64,000 nt of DNA from Sinosporangium siamense (GTDB lineage: Bacteria > Actinomycetota > Actinomycetes > Streptosporangiales > Streptosporangiaceae), in assembly GCF_016863435.1 (NCBI RefSeq), contig NZ_BOOW01000043.1:1-64000 (forward strand), in the 5' to 3' direction. This document shows, in pieces, positions 34,290 through 42,735 of the stretch (its first letter is position 1; each line of letters starts with the position of its first letter). Made by a program: the position numbers and the translations under genes. The notes under the pieces are model-generated. The model was not told the DNA's origin. It saw only the letters and a program-made list of their open reading frames with translations, and did not search any database.

Positions 34290-35507
34290 CTAGGGGGCCG
34301 CCGGGCTTGTCACGCCGAGCTTGCGCTCCAGGCAGCGCTGGACCAGGTCCTGGGTGGGCAGGTTGAGGCATTCGCCGAACCTGTTCGCGAACCAGACCAT
34401 CGCGATGATCGCCAGCACGATGGCGATGAGGCTGAGGACGATCCCGGCGATCGCCCGTCCGCGCCCAACCCCTTTGACGGTGGCGACGATGCCGAGGATC
34501 AGGCCGAGGATCGCGATCGGCAGCCCGATCCCGAAGATCGGCAGAAGCAGGATGCCCGCGATGCCGAGGACGAGGGCGGTGGTGGCGAGCCCGCCGCCGG
34601 CGGGCCGGGGCGGGGGCCATCCTCCGGGCGGCGGTCCCGGCGGGGGCGGGTAGCCGGGTGGTTGCCCCCCTGGCACGTTCCCGTAGCCGCCGGGGCCGCC
34701 CCCAGGGCCTCCGCCGTACGGCCCTCCAGGGGCGCCTGGAGCGCCTCCTCCGGGCGCGGGGCCGCCGGGGCCCTGCCGTCCTCCCGGCGGGGGGCCGCCG
34801 GGTGTGGGCCGCTCCTCAGGCGGCCGGCCGGGGGCCGGGCCATCAGGGCGTTCGGGGTGATCGGGTGTCTCGGGGCCAGACGCGGTTACGGTGGGCGGCA
34901 CGGGGGTGACCCGGGGCGAGCCGGGAATATCCCAGTACGGCATGGGCGTGGTCGGCGGGTCATATCGCGACGCCGTGTTCACCGCCGCCGTGGGCTGCGT
35001 GGTGCGCAGCGCCTCATCCACGTCACCGGGGACGAGCACGTTGAGGGGCAGCGTCTCAGCGGCCCCCTGCCAGCCGGGATAGGCCGCTGGGGGCGATCCT
35101 GGAACGGTGCAGGCGTCCTGGCTGTCCTGCGGCGAGACGGCTCGATCCGCCGCGGCGAGGTCGAGCTCGAACTCGATCGTCCGCTCCCCCTCGCTCTCCT
35201 GCAGCGCGTCCCACCAGGCCTCCGCGTCCTCGGCGTCGACGTCGACATGCATGCCGCGCAGCTCGTCGGCGTCCTCCGTACGGTGACCCGCGACCTTGAC
35301 GTCGCCGGTCATCTGATGGCACGCGGGTTGCCGCCCGGTGGGGAAGGCCCAGGGCGCGTCCCCCGAGTCACGTTCGGCGATCGCGGCCCATCCGTCACCC
35401 GGCTCACGGTCGGCTCCTTCGTCCCAGGCGTCCCAAGCGGCACCGGTGTCCTGGCCGGAGTCGTGGCCTTTCGGACCCTTCTGCGGCGGTTCCCCTGGTG
35501 CTGTCAC
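34290..35507 (-). CDS. DUF4190 membrane protein with Pro/Gly-rich linker
   Basis: 405 residues in three parts. The acidic, hydrophilic N-terminal half (1-200) is not recognised. A Pro/Gly-rich linker (about 215-315, PGGPPPGG and YPPPPGPPPG runs) follows. Two close hydrophobic helices (about 320-380, ALVLGIAGILLLPIFGIG and IAGIVLSLIAIVLAIIAMVW) form the DUF4190 domain, with a short Cys-containing tail after them. Proteins of this form are common in actinobacteria and of unknown function. Part of the linker is duplicated in inverted orientation at 31286-31489. Start at the ATG-equivalent codon giving MTAPGEPPQKGPKG. Confidence 0.78.
   Translation of the reverse strand: MTAPGEPPQKGPKGHDSGQDTGAAWDAWDEGADREPGDGWAAIAERDSGDAPWAFPTGRQPACHQMTGDVKVAGHRTEDADELRGMHVDVDAEDAEAWWDALQESEGERTIEFELDLAAADRAVSPQDSQDACTVPGSPPAAYPGWQGAAETLPLNVLVPGDVDEALRTTQPTAAVNTASRYDPPTTPMPYWDIPGSPRVTPVPPTVTASGPETPDHPERPDGPAPGRPPEERPTPGGPPPGGRQGPGGPAPGGGAPGAPGGPYGGGPGGGPGGYGNVPGGQPPGYPPPPGPPPGGWPPPRPAGGGLATTALVLGIAGILLLPIFGIGLPIAILGLILGIVATVKGVGRGRAIAGIVLSLIAIVLAIIAMVWFANRFGECLNLPTQDLVQRCLERKLGVTSPAAP
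34597..34800 (-). repeat. Inverted-repeat partner of 31286-31489
   Basis: About 204 bp inside the DUF4190 gene that matches 31286-31489 in inverted orientation. The two arms bracket 3.1 kb containing the SCP_3, sigma factor and CU044_5270 genes. Confidence 0.8.
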
Positions 35508-35816
35508 GTCTAAGCCTCCCGACCTGTCGGCGCGGCAACCACGGCGGCCGAGATCCGATCCGCGCCCTCAGGTGGCCGTCCGTGGCCACAATCGCCTCTG
35601 ACCAGCTAGAAGGGCGTCGAAGGAACTCAGAACACCGTTTCGCGGCAAGGGATGAAAGATCCTCAACTCACGATCCCCCGAACCCGATCCGGCGACTCGC
35701 GAGACACGGCAAAACCGCGGCGAGGGTTGCACCACAGTGTGACAAGGCGTGACGGTTGACCTCAGTCGTGTACCCGGAGGTGCGAGCACGAAAGAGTCCG
35801 ACCTAAACTGAAGTAC
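35508..35816. other. Divergent promoter region between DUF4190 gene and purF
   Basis: About 310 bp without a credible gene. TAAACT at 35804-35809 is a plausible -10 box for purF, eight bases before its GTG, with no Shine-Dalgarno in between, so purF may be leaderless. A TTGACC at 35756 is too far away to be its -35 box. No PurR-like palindrome was recognised. Confidence 0.4.
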
Positions 35817-37253
35817 GTGCTTAAGGGCGACGGCCGACTGGGCCATGACCTGGACCTTGACGACCGCGCACCGAAGGACGCCTGCGGCGTCTTCGGGGTG
35901 TGGGCTCCTGGCGAGGAAGTTTCCAAACTCACCTACTACGGACTGTACGCGCTCCAGCACCGCGGGCAGGAGTCCGCGGGCATCGCGGTCAGCGAGGGTT
36001 CCCGCATTTTGATTTACAAGGACATGGGTCTTGTCGCCCAGGTCTTTGATGAGTCTGTGCTGGGCACACTGCGCGGCCACATCGCGATCGGTCACTGCCG
36101 GTATTCGACCACCGGTTCAAGTGTCTGGGAGAACGCCCAGCCGACTCTGAGTTCCACCGATGTGGGCGGGCTCGCGCTCGCGCACAACGGCAACCTCATC
36201 AACACCCCCGAGCTCGCGGCGCGTCTCGCGCCCGGTTCGACCCGGGCGACCACCGACACCGAGGTGCTGACCGCACTGCTCGCCCGCGATATGGGGCAGA
36301 CCGTCGAGCAGACGGCTGCCGAGCTCCTGCCGCAGGTCAGGGGCGCCTACTCGCTGGTGTTCATGAACGAGAAGACGCTTTTCGCGGCTCGCGACCCGCA
36401 GGGTGTCAGGCCGCTGGTGCTCGGCCGCCTGGAGCGTGGCTGGGTGGTGGCGTCCGAGACGGCGGCGCTCGACATCGTCGGCGCCACGTTCGTGCGTGAG
36501 ATCGAGCCGGGCGAGCTGATCACCATCGACGAGCGCGGTGTGATCTCGCGCCGGTTCGCGCTGGCCGAGCCGAAGGGCTGCCTGTTCGAGTATGTCTACC
36601 TGGCCCGTCCCGACACCACGATCGCGGGCCGCGGCGTGCAGGTGACCAGGGTCGAGGTGGGCCGCAGGCTCGCCCGCGAGCACCCGGTCGAGGCCGACCT
36701 CGTGATCCCGACCCCAGAGTCGGGTACGCCGGCGGCGATCGGCTACGCCGAGGAGAGCGGCATCCCCTACGGCCAGGGCCTGGTCAAGAACTCCTACGTG
36801 GGCCGCACGTTCATCCAGCCCTCCCAGACGATCCGCCAGCTCGGCATCCGGCTCAAGCTCAACCCGCTGCGCGAGGTCATCGCGGGCAAACGCCTGGTGG
36901 TCGTGGACGACTCGATCGTGCGCGGCAACACCCAGCGGGCCATCGTGCGCATGCTGCGCGAGGCGGGAGCGCTCGAAGTCCACGTGCGGATCTCCTCCCC
37001 GCCGGTGTCCTGGCCGTGCTTCTACGGCATCGACTTCGCCACCAGGGCGGAGCTGATCGCGGGTTCGCTGAGCGTCGAGGAGATCAGGGCCTCCCTCGGC
37101 GCCGACTCGCTCGGCTACATCTCCCTTGAGGGGCTCACCGAGGCCACCACGATCCCTGAGGACCGGTTGTGCCGGGCCTGCTTCAACGGTTCCTACCCGA
37201 TCCCCATCGATCAGGACAACGTGGGCAAATACGTTCTGGAGGCCAAGGTATGA
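35817..37253 (+). CDS. purF: Amidophosphoribosyltransferase
   Basis: First committed enzyme of purine synthesis, converting PRPP and glutamine to phosphoribosylamine. A 22-residue propeptide precedes Cys23 (KDACGVFGVW), the N-terminal nucleophile after processing. Glutaminase motifs LQHRGQESAG and GHCRYSTTG follow. The PRPP loop is VVVDDSIVRGNT. The C-terminal Cys residues (RLCRACFNGSYP) are those of the Fe-S type seen in Bacillus. 478 residues. Start GTG 35817. It overlaps purM by four bases. Confidence 0.95.
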   Translation: MLKGDGRLGHDLDLDDRAPKDACGVFGVWAPGEEVSKLTYYGLYALQHRGQESAGIAVSEGSRILIYKDMGLVAQVFDESVLGTLRGHIAIGHCRYSTTGSSVWENAQPTLSSTDVGGLALAHNGNLINTPELAARLAPGSTRATTDTEVLTALLARDMGQTVEQTAAELLPQVRGAYSLVFMNEKTLFAARDPQGVRPLVLGRLERGWVVASETAALDIVGATFVREIEPGELITIDERGVISRRFALAEPKGCLFEYVYLARPDTTIAGRGVQVTRVEVGRRLAREHPVEADLVIPTPESGTPAAIGYAEESGIPYGQGLVKNSYVGRTFIQPSQTIRQLGIRLKLNPLREVIAGKRLVVVDDSIVRGNTQRAIVRMLREAGALEVHVRISSPPVSWPCFYGIDFATRAELIAGSLSVEEIRASLGADSLGYISLEGLTEATTIPEDRLCRACFNGSYPIPIDQDNVGKYVLEAKV

Positions 37254-38275
37254 CCAGCTACGCCGCCGCCGGTGTGGACATCGAGGCGGGTGAGCGTGCT
37301 GTCGAGTTGATGAAGGAGAAGGTGGCGCGGGCCACCAGGCCCGAGGTGGTCACCGAGGCCAGCGGCTTCGCCGGCCTGTTCGACGCCTCGGCCCTCCTTC
37401 GCTACAAGCGCCCCCTGCTCGCGAGCTCCACCGACGGGGTGGGCACCAAGGTCATGCTCGCCCAGATGCTGGGCAAACACGACACGATCGGCCGCGACCT
37501 GGTCGGCATGGTGGTGGACGACCTGGTCGTGTGCGGCGCCGAACCGCTGTTCATGACCGACTACATCGCCTGCGGCAAGGTCGTGCCCGAGCGTGTCGCC
37601 GAGATCGTGGGCGGTGTCGCCGAAGGTTGCCGCCTGGCCGGCTGCGCGCTGGTCGGCGGCGAGACCGCCGAGCACCCCGGGGCGATGGGCCCCGACGAAT
37701 ACGACCTGGCAGGCGCCGCCACCGGGGTCGTCGAGGGCGACGACCTGCTCGGCCCCCACCGCGTGCGCGAGGGCGACGTGGTGCTCGGGCTGGCCTCCTC
37801 CGGCGTGCACTCCAACGGCTATTCGCTGGTACGGCACATCGTGCGTACGGCGGGCCTCGACCTTCTGGCCGAGGTCCCGGAGCTCGGGCGCACCCTCGGC
37901 GAGGAGCTGCTGGAGCCGACCAGGATCTACTCCCTGGACTGCCTCGCTCTCGCCAAGGCCGCCGACGTGCATGCGTATGCGCACATCACCGGTGGAGGCA
38001 TCGAGAGCAACCTGGCCCGCTCCCTGCCCTCGCACTTGGACGCCGTGCTCGACCGCTCGTCGTGGACACCACCGGCGATCTTCGAAGTACTCGCGGGCCA
38101 CGGCCGGGTGGAACAGGCCGACATGGACAAGACCTTCAACCTCGGCGTGGGCTTCTGCGCGATCGTCGCCCCCGGCACGGTCGACACCGCCCTCGCCACC
38201 CTGGCCACACGCGACCTCCCCGCCTGGGTGATGGGCGAGATCGTCCCCGGCCACGGCCAGGCAAACTACCGCTGA
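37250..38275 (+). CDS. purM: Phosphoribosylformylglycinamidine cyclo-ligase
   Basis: AIR synthetase, which closes the imidazole ring in purine synthesis. 341 residues with the PurM fold: MTSYAAAGVDIEAGERAVEL at the start, SSTDGVGTKVMLA (ATP-binding), VDDLVVCGAEPLFMTDYIACG and ITGGGIESNLARSLP. The ATG overlaps the purF stop (ATGA), so the two are translationally coupled. Confidence 0.96.
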   Translation: MTSYAAAGVDIEAGERAVELMKEKVARATRPEVVTEASGFAGLFDASALLRYKRPLLASSTDGVGTKVMLAQMLGKHDTIGRDLVGMVVDDLVVCGAEPLFMTDYIACGKVVPERVAEIVGGVAEGCRLAGCALVGGETAEHPGAMGPDEYDLAGAATGVVEGDDLLGPHRVREGDVVLGLASSGVHSNGYSLVRHIVRTAGLDLLAEVPELGRTLGEELLEPTRIYSLDCLALAKAADVHAYAHITGGGIESNLARSLPSHLDAVLDRSSWTPPAIFEVLAGHGRVEQADMDKTFNLGVGFCAIVAPGTVDTALATLATRDLPAWVMGEIVPGHGQANYR

Positions 38276-38754
38276 CCCCCACCCGCCCACCGGCCGGCCG
38301 CTCCCGGCCGATCCAGGCACGGCCACGCGGGTTCTCCCTCCGGGCGGGCAACCCATCCGGGTAGGCGATCGCCCTTCCATCGGGCGGCAACCCGCGGGGC
38401 CGGTCCGGCAAGGGCGACCCGGCCTACCGGCCGGTCGGCCTTGACACCGCCGACCAGGCGAAAACACCGGTCCACCGGGCCTGCCCTGGCATGGCCCGGC
38501 AAACACCCCAGAACACCCGAGTCGGCCCGAGGGTGGTGCGGACTTGTAGACATCACCTCAGACCCGACCGGTCCAGAAAAACGGCAATCCGGGCCTGCTC
38601 GGCGCGCACCGGACGGTCTGCCGTGGCCCTGCCGGTACAAGCCGTGAAGCTTGTCGGCCGCAGCCGCCCGAGGTGACGAGGCAACCGGTGCGGTTCAGGT
38701 TCTGCACGGCAAAGTCATGGCCGACGGCCGCGGCTTGTTGTCTGTACAAGACTT

Positions 38755-38785
38755 TGTCCGGCCATGTCTCTGACATGGCCGGACA
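38755..38785. terminator. Strong perfect hairpin, possible terminator or structured RNA
   Basis: Arms of 14 bases (38755-38768 and 38772-38785) are perfectly complementary with a TCT loop. It lies 480 bp past purM with no T run, so it is not a standard purM terminator. Lower GC than its surroundings. Confidence 0.55.
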
Positions 38786-38867
38786 TGCATATTGACGTTT
38801 AGCCGTGTGGCAGGCCGGAGGGCACGGAGGTCCTCCTGTGCCGGCCACGAAGCGATGACGGAGAAGA

Positions 38868-38893
38868 CACCCGGTGGCCGAGGCCGCCGGGTG
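38868..38893 (-). terminator. Likely terminator of the DUF3073 gene
   Basis: CACCCGGTGGC and GCCGCCGGGTG flank a four-base loop with one mismatch. On the minus strand the stem is followed by TGTCTTCTCC, a pyrimidine-rich tail. It lies 26 bases past the DUF3073 stop codon. A third hairpin (38813-38846, ending CCGGCC) follows just beyond. Confidence 0.65.
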
Positions 38894-38918
38894 CCTGCTC
38901 TGTCAAGGATGAAGATCC

Positions 38919-39143
38919 TTAATGCCGGCCCGGATGCCGGTCGTCCCGGTCATCCTCGTCGCCGCCATCGTCGGCGTAATCGGCATAACGCTCGGCGAGC
39001 TCGTTGTAAGCGTCGTCGTCGTGGGTGGAGTCATGGCTGACTCCGAGCTCCTCACGCAGACGTTCGAGATCGGTGCCGCCGCTGTTGTATTTCAACCGGC
39101 GGGCAACCTTCACCTGCTTGGCCTTGGCTCGGCCGCGCCCCAT
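38919..39143 (-). CDS. DUF3073 family small protein
   Basis: 74-residue protein, highly basic at the start (MGRGRAKAKQVKVARRLKYN) and very acidic at the end (DDGGDEDDRDDR). The family is conserved across actinobacteria next to purM and bldC-region genes (Rv0810c in mycobacteria). Function unknown; the charge split suggests nucleic acid or ribosome contact, which is speculation. The start is chosen at the conserved MGRGRAK; a longer frame upstream is not conserved in type. Confidence 0.88.
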   Translation of the reverse strand: MGRGRAKAKQVKVARRLKYNSGGTDLERLREELGVSHDSTHDDDAYNELAERYADYADDGGDEDDRDDRHPGRH

Positions 39144-39202
39144 CGGCTCGACCCCCTCATGCGGGGTCGTAGCTCGACCCCTCGTCGCTGACGCATCACA
39201 CA

Positions 39203-39229
39203 CTGGCGCCGCCTGACTTCAGGCGCCAG
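39203..39229 (-). terminator. Hairpin terminator downstream of valine dehydrogenase
   Basis: CTGGCGCC (39203-39210) and GGCGCCAG (39222-39229) form an outer stem; GCCTGA/TCAGGC forms an alternative inner one. It lies between the vdh stop and the DUF3073 start, both on the minus strand. Confidence 0.6.
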
Positions 39230-39295
39230 CTTCTCGTTCGCCTATTACCGTACCTGTTTTGCGCTCAGCTCGGTACGCCGTATGGGCGTGGTGGG

Positions 39296-40399
39296 TCACC
39301 GGCCCAGCCAAATGCTCCCAACTCGCCCGACATCCGACATTCTGCGCTCTGCCAGCCTATCGGCTGCCACCGCGGGAGCCACACCGTCCTCATCCGCGAT
39401 GGCGAAAATCTTGAGTGTCGTGTCGTAGATCTGAGTGGCCCTCGATCTCGCCCGCTTCATCGAGAAGCCGTGGAGCTCGTCGGCGACCTGGATCACGCCG
39501 CCGGAGTTGACCACGTAGTCGGGAGCGTAGAGGACGCCGCGCTCGCTGAGCTGCTTCTCCACGCCGAGGTGGGCGAGCTGGTTGTTCGCGCCCCCGCAGA
39601 CGATCTTGGCGGTCATCCGGGCCACGGTGTCGTCGTCCAGCGCGCCGCCGAGGGCGCAGGGAGCGTAGACATCGATCTCGGCTCCGATGAGGGCCTCTTT
39701 GCCGTCGACGACCTCGACCCCGGGGTGGCGGGCCTTGACCGTCTCCACGGCACGCTCGTTGACGTCGCAGATCACGACCTCCGCGCCGTCCTCGATCAGG
39801 TGCTCGACCAGGCGGTGGCCGACCTTGCCGACACCCTCGACACCGACCCTGCGGCCGTGGAGGGTGGGCGCGCCGTAAAGGTGCTCGGCAGCCGCGCGCA
39901 TGCCTTGGAACACGCCATATGCGGTGAGGACCGATGAGTCGCCGGCGCCGCCGTTGGCCACCGTACGACCGGTGACGAAGCGGCTTTCGCGCGCCATGAC
40001 GTCCATGTCCTCGCTGTAGGTGCCGACGTCACATGCGGTGATGTATCGGCCGCCGAGTGATTCGACGAATCTGCCGTAAGCCCGCAGGAGGGCCTCGCTC
40101 TTGTCCTGGCCGGGGTCGCCGAGGATCACGGCCTTGCCGCCGCCGTGATCGAGCCCGGCAAGCGCGTTTTTGTAGGCCATGGCGCGTGAGAGATTGAGCA
40201 CATCGGCCAGGGCCGCCTGCTCGCTCTCGTAGGGGTAGAACCTCGTGCCGCCGAGCGCGGGGCCGAGGAGGGTGTTGTAGATCGCGATGATTGCCCGCAA
40301 ACCACTCCGCTCGTCAGAGCAGAAAACCACCTGTTCATGGCCGGTCTGGCCGGAGTATGAGCTGACGTCCTTGTGAGACAGCCCGAAGACGTTGGTCAC
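39296..40399 (-). CDS. vdh: Valine (leucine/Glu/Phe/Val-type) dehydrogenase
   Basis: NAD-dependent amino acid dehydrogenase that deaminates branched-chain amino acids to 2-oxoacids. [36 protein letters not shown] (catalytic Lys) and the nucleotide-binding [15 protein letters not shown] match Streptomyces Vdh closely throughout. GTG at 40399 gives 367 residues, the usual size, and has GGGAG eight bases upstream; an upstream ATG at 40465 lacks a ribosome binding site. It sits beside bldC as in Streptomyces. Its products are substrates for the bkd-type complex at 17.7-21.1 kb. Confidence 0.92.
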   Translation of the reverse strand: MTNVFGLSHKDVSSYSGQTGHEQVVFCSDERSGLRAIIAIYNTLLGPALGGTRFYPYESEQAALADVLNLSRAMAYKNALAGLDHGGGKAVILGDPGQDKSEALLRAYGRFVESLGGRYITACDVGTYSEDMDVMARESRFVTGRTVANGGAGDSSVLTAYGVFQGMRAAAEHLYGAPTLHGRRVGVEGVGKVGHRLVEHLIEDGAEVVICDVNERAVETVKARHPGVEVVDGKEALIGAEIDVYAPCALGGALDDDTVARMTAKIVCGGANNQLAHLGVEKQLSERGVLYAPDYVVNSGGVIQVADELHGFSMKRARSRATQIYDTTLKIFAIADEDGVAPAVAADRLAERRMSDVGRVGSIWLGR

Positions 40400-40516
40400 T
40401 GTGGTGACTCCCGGTCCGGTCCGCCGCCTCTTTGCGGCGGGAGATCGCCTCCAGGGTAGCGACATGCTGACTTGTGATGCCGGACAGCATGGGCTTCTTC
40501 ATGACACGATGCGTTG

Positions 40517-41389
40517 GTGCTGCCCTATGCCGCGTACCTCCGCGTCTATGAGCCGCTGAGCGCGTTTCCCGAAGCCCAGAGACACGTGTGGTCGGCCTAC
40601 GCCGACTCCACCGATCGGCCGAGGCGCGCGGGAGCACTGCGCGTCGAGCACGGCGAGGCCGTGCGGCGGTTACTGAGCCTGCCTCCGATGCCGGCTCCGC
40701 ATGAGGAGAGCGAGAACGCGTATCTGCGGCGTGTGGACAACATCCTCTACGTCTGCCCCTGGCAGAGCAGGCTGCGTTCGTGGCTCGCTTTCGCGAAACT
40801 GCGCGGAAGCACGCCGGTCAGGCTGATGAACCGCCTGGTGCCGCAGGCCGTGGCCGATCAGACGGCCGATGATTTCGACATGTTCAAGCGCCGGTCGGGT
40901 GCCAATGCCTTGCGCACGCACATCCGGACGGCCACCTGGCACGTGCCATCCTCGTGGTTCACGCCGTTCGACGGCGCCGAGCGCTGGCTGGTGCTCGGTG
41001 AGCCGGTCGAGCACCAGCAGGACGGCGCCACCACCATGACCCCGACCCGCAATCTCATCTATGTCACCTCGATGTCGCAGGCCAGGCGCAGGGTGGCCCG
41101 TTCGCTCCAGGTGATCCGCCGGCATGCGGGCGAGGCCACGACCGCGGCCGAGGTGGAGGATGTGGCACGGTGGCTGGAGGAATTCCACCCACATTCGCTG
41201 GTCGAGCTGGATTACGGCGGCCTGGTCAACCTGATGGACGACGAGACGCTGCGCGCGGACCAGTCGGTAGCCGAGCTGAGTGCCGCTCTCACAGGTTTGG
41301 ACACTGGTCAGGAAGAACTTGCCTACGCCATGTATCAGAGGGTGATCCTCCGGTGGAGGTCGATCCAGATCCTGGAATCAGCCAACTGA
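40517..41389 (+). CDS. Conserved actinobacterial protein of unknown function
   Basis: 290 residues, soluble, without recognised motifs, signal peptide or membrane helix. The C-terminal half has a regular helical pattern (RRVARSLQVIRRHAGEATTAAEVEDVARWL). An equivalent gene occupies the vdh-bldC interval in Streptomyces, so position supports it being real. The start is uncertain: GTG 40517 is chosen, with a TTG three bases earlier possible; no clear Shine-Dalgarno is present. Divergent from vdh across about 117 bp. Confidence 0.75.
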   Translation: MLPYAAYLRVYEPLSAFPEAQRHVWSAYADSTDRPRRAGALRVEHGEAVRRLLSLPPMPAPHEESENAYLRRVDNILYVCPWQSRLRSWLAFAKLRGSTPVRLMNRLVPQAVADQTADDFDMFKRRSGANALRTHIRTATWHVPSSWFTPFDGAERWLVLGEPVEHQQDGATTMTPTRNLIYVTSMSQARRRVARSLQVIRRHAGEATTAAEVEDVARWLEEFHPHSLVELDYGGLVNLMDDETLRADQSVAELSAALTGLDTGQEELAYAMYQRVILRWRSIQILESAN

Positions 41390-41712
41390 GCACCAAAGAA
41401 GCAGTCTGACCTGCATCGCCAGGTCAGGCGATGACACATCGCGCATCTGCGAACTGAGTAGTTTGCCGTTTTCACTGCGATACCACGAAACGTGTCGCTA
41501 GAATCACCGAGCGTGACGACGCCGCGCAGGCAGGGAGTTGAGCCCAAGAAGGGTCTCGCCAATCGCTCTGCGTGGCTGTATGGTCACATCGGGTGATGCC
41601 GCATATGGTCCAGAAAAGCCGCACGCAGAGGGCCATAGGGGGACATCCGTGACAAGCGCAATGGTAGTCGCAGGATCGCTTTCGCGGTCCACACGGAGGA
41701 GAGGCCGCACAA
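41390..41712. other. bldC upstream region
   Basis: 323 bp between the unknown gene and bldC with no credible gene. TAGAAT at 41499-41504 is the best -10 candidate and would give a leader of about 200 bases. GGAGGAGAGG at 41695-41704 is the bldC ribosome binding site. Confidence 0.4.
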
Positions 41713-41916
41713 ATGTCAGCTCGTACACCCGAGGCCGAGCCACTGCTCACACCGGCTGAGGTCGCCACCATGTTCCGCGTCGACCCCAAGACCGTTACAC
41801 GGTGGGCCAAGGCGGGCAAGTTGACGTCCATCCGCACCCTCGGCGGTCACCGACGTTATCGGGAGACCGAGGTGCGTGCTCTGCTCGCGGGCATTCCGCA
41901 GCAGCGCTCGGAGTGA
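41713..41916 (+). CDS. bldC: Developmental regulator BldC (MerR-like, DNA-binding domain only)
   Basis: 67-residue protein consisting solely of a MerR-type winged helix-turn-helix: LLTPAEVATMFRVDPKTVTRWAKAGKL, then the wing GGHRRYRETEVRALL. In Streptomyces BldC binds direct repeats in cooperative arrays and holds back development during vegetative growth. The sequence appears essentially full length and intact. The context (vdge-type order with vdh and DUF3073 upstream) matches the Streptomyces bldC locus. Confidence 0.95.
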   Translation: MSARTPEAEPLLTPAEVATMFRVDPKTVTRWAKAGKLTSIRTLGGHRRYRETEVRALLAGIPQQRSE

Positions 41917-42735
41917 GCACGGGGTCGTCACGAGCCTAGGGGGGTTTAGGTGGACTCGGGGGCGGCGGTGTTAGCCGGCCGTACGCCCCATGGTCCGCCC
42001 ACGTGACGACAGACCGCATCACACCGCAACCCACGGGGAGTTGGCGCCGCCCGCCCGGCGCCATCCTTCCCCGAACGACGACAACCCCGACGCACGACCC
42101 ATCCCCCTCTTCAAGGCCGACCGGCTGACCGGTCCACCCCTCGTCTCCTCCCGACTCCCCGGCTCCACCCGCGCGACACCACTTGACCGCACTCCCGGTC
42201 ACCCCGTCACCTCGCGCGAGCCCAACCCTCGCGCGCCCCCACCACGCGCGTGTTCCCCGCCTTACACGTTCCCGGCCTCCACGTTCCCCGCCGTGCTCGC
42301 GCATCTCACTCTGTGTGACGTGTTCGCATCCCTCCGCACGGCCCTCGTGACTGAGTCCGCCCACTATGCGGTCAACCCGTTCTGTCTGAGTTGTGGAATA
42401 CGCCACTGTCTGGCACCGCCGTACCCCTCGTCCAGTACATGATCTCTGTGCATCTCGCCACACAACGTGAGACGACCTCACTCTTCGATTCCGTCCGTGT
42501 CACCGCACGCCCGCGAGCCACTCATGTTCCTTCGCGGAGACATTTGCCTAGTCAAAGCGGTGCCGGCGGTCTCCGGCGGTGCTCCGCGCACGCCCGCCGC
42601 CGCCCCTCGGAACGCCTCTGGAGAGCCCCCTGGGGACACCGGAAAACGCGGCTTCTCTTACGGCGAGCCGTACCCTGCGCGGAACTCGATCGTTTGGTGT
42701 GACAGGTGCCCATCCACACATCGCGGGGGAGACAC
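41917..42735. other. Long intergenic region upstream of the LacI-family gene
   Basis: About 820 bp. Open frames on both strands exist but show no family resemblance and strongly biased, low-complexity translations (Pro/Arg/Ser or Gly/Arg/Val). I see no tandem repeat or strong hairpin. GGGGGAG just before 42736 is the ribosome binding site of the next gene. Confidence 0.4.

Larger units (their letters stand above)
38276..38918. other. Hairpin-rich intergenic region between purM and DUF3073 gene
   Basis: About 640 bp with no believable gene. The second half contains three separate hairpins (38755-38785, 38813-38846, 38868-38893). The first half is very GC-rich with many CCGG and GGCC repeats but no long dyad. 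Confidence 0.5.

Noticed and set aside
41936-42481. Opposing frames of 150 to 181 codons in the bldC-lacI gap
   Set aside because: No RBS, no family match and strongly biased composition in both; treated as non-coding.
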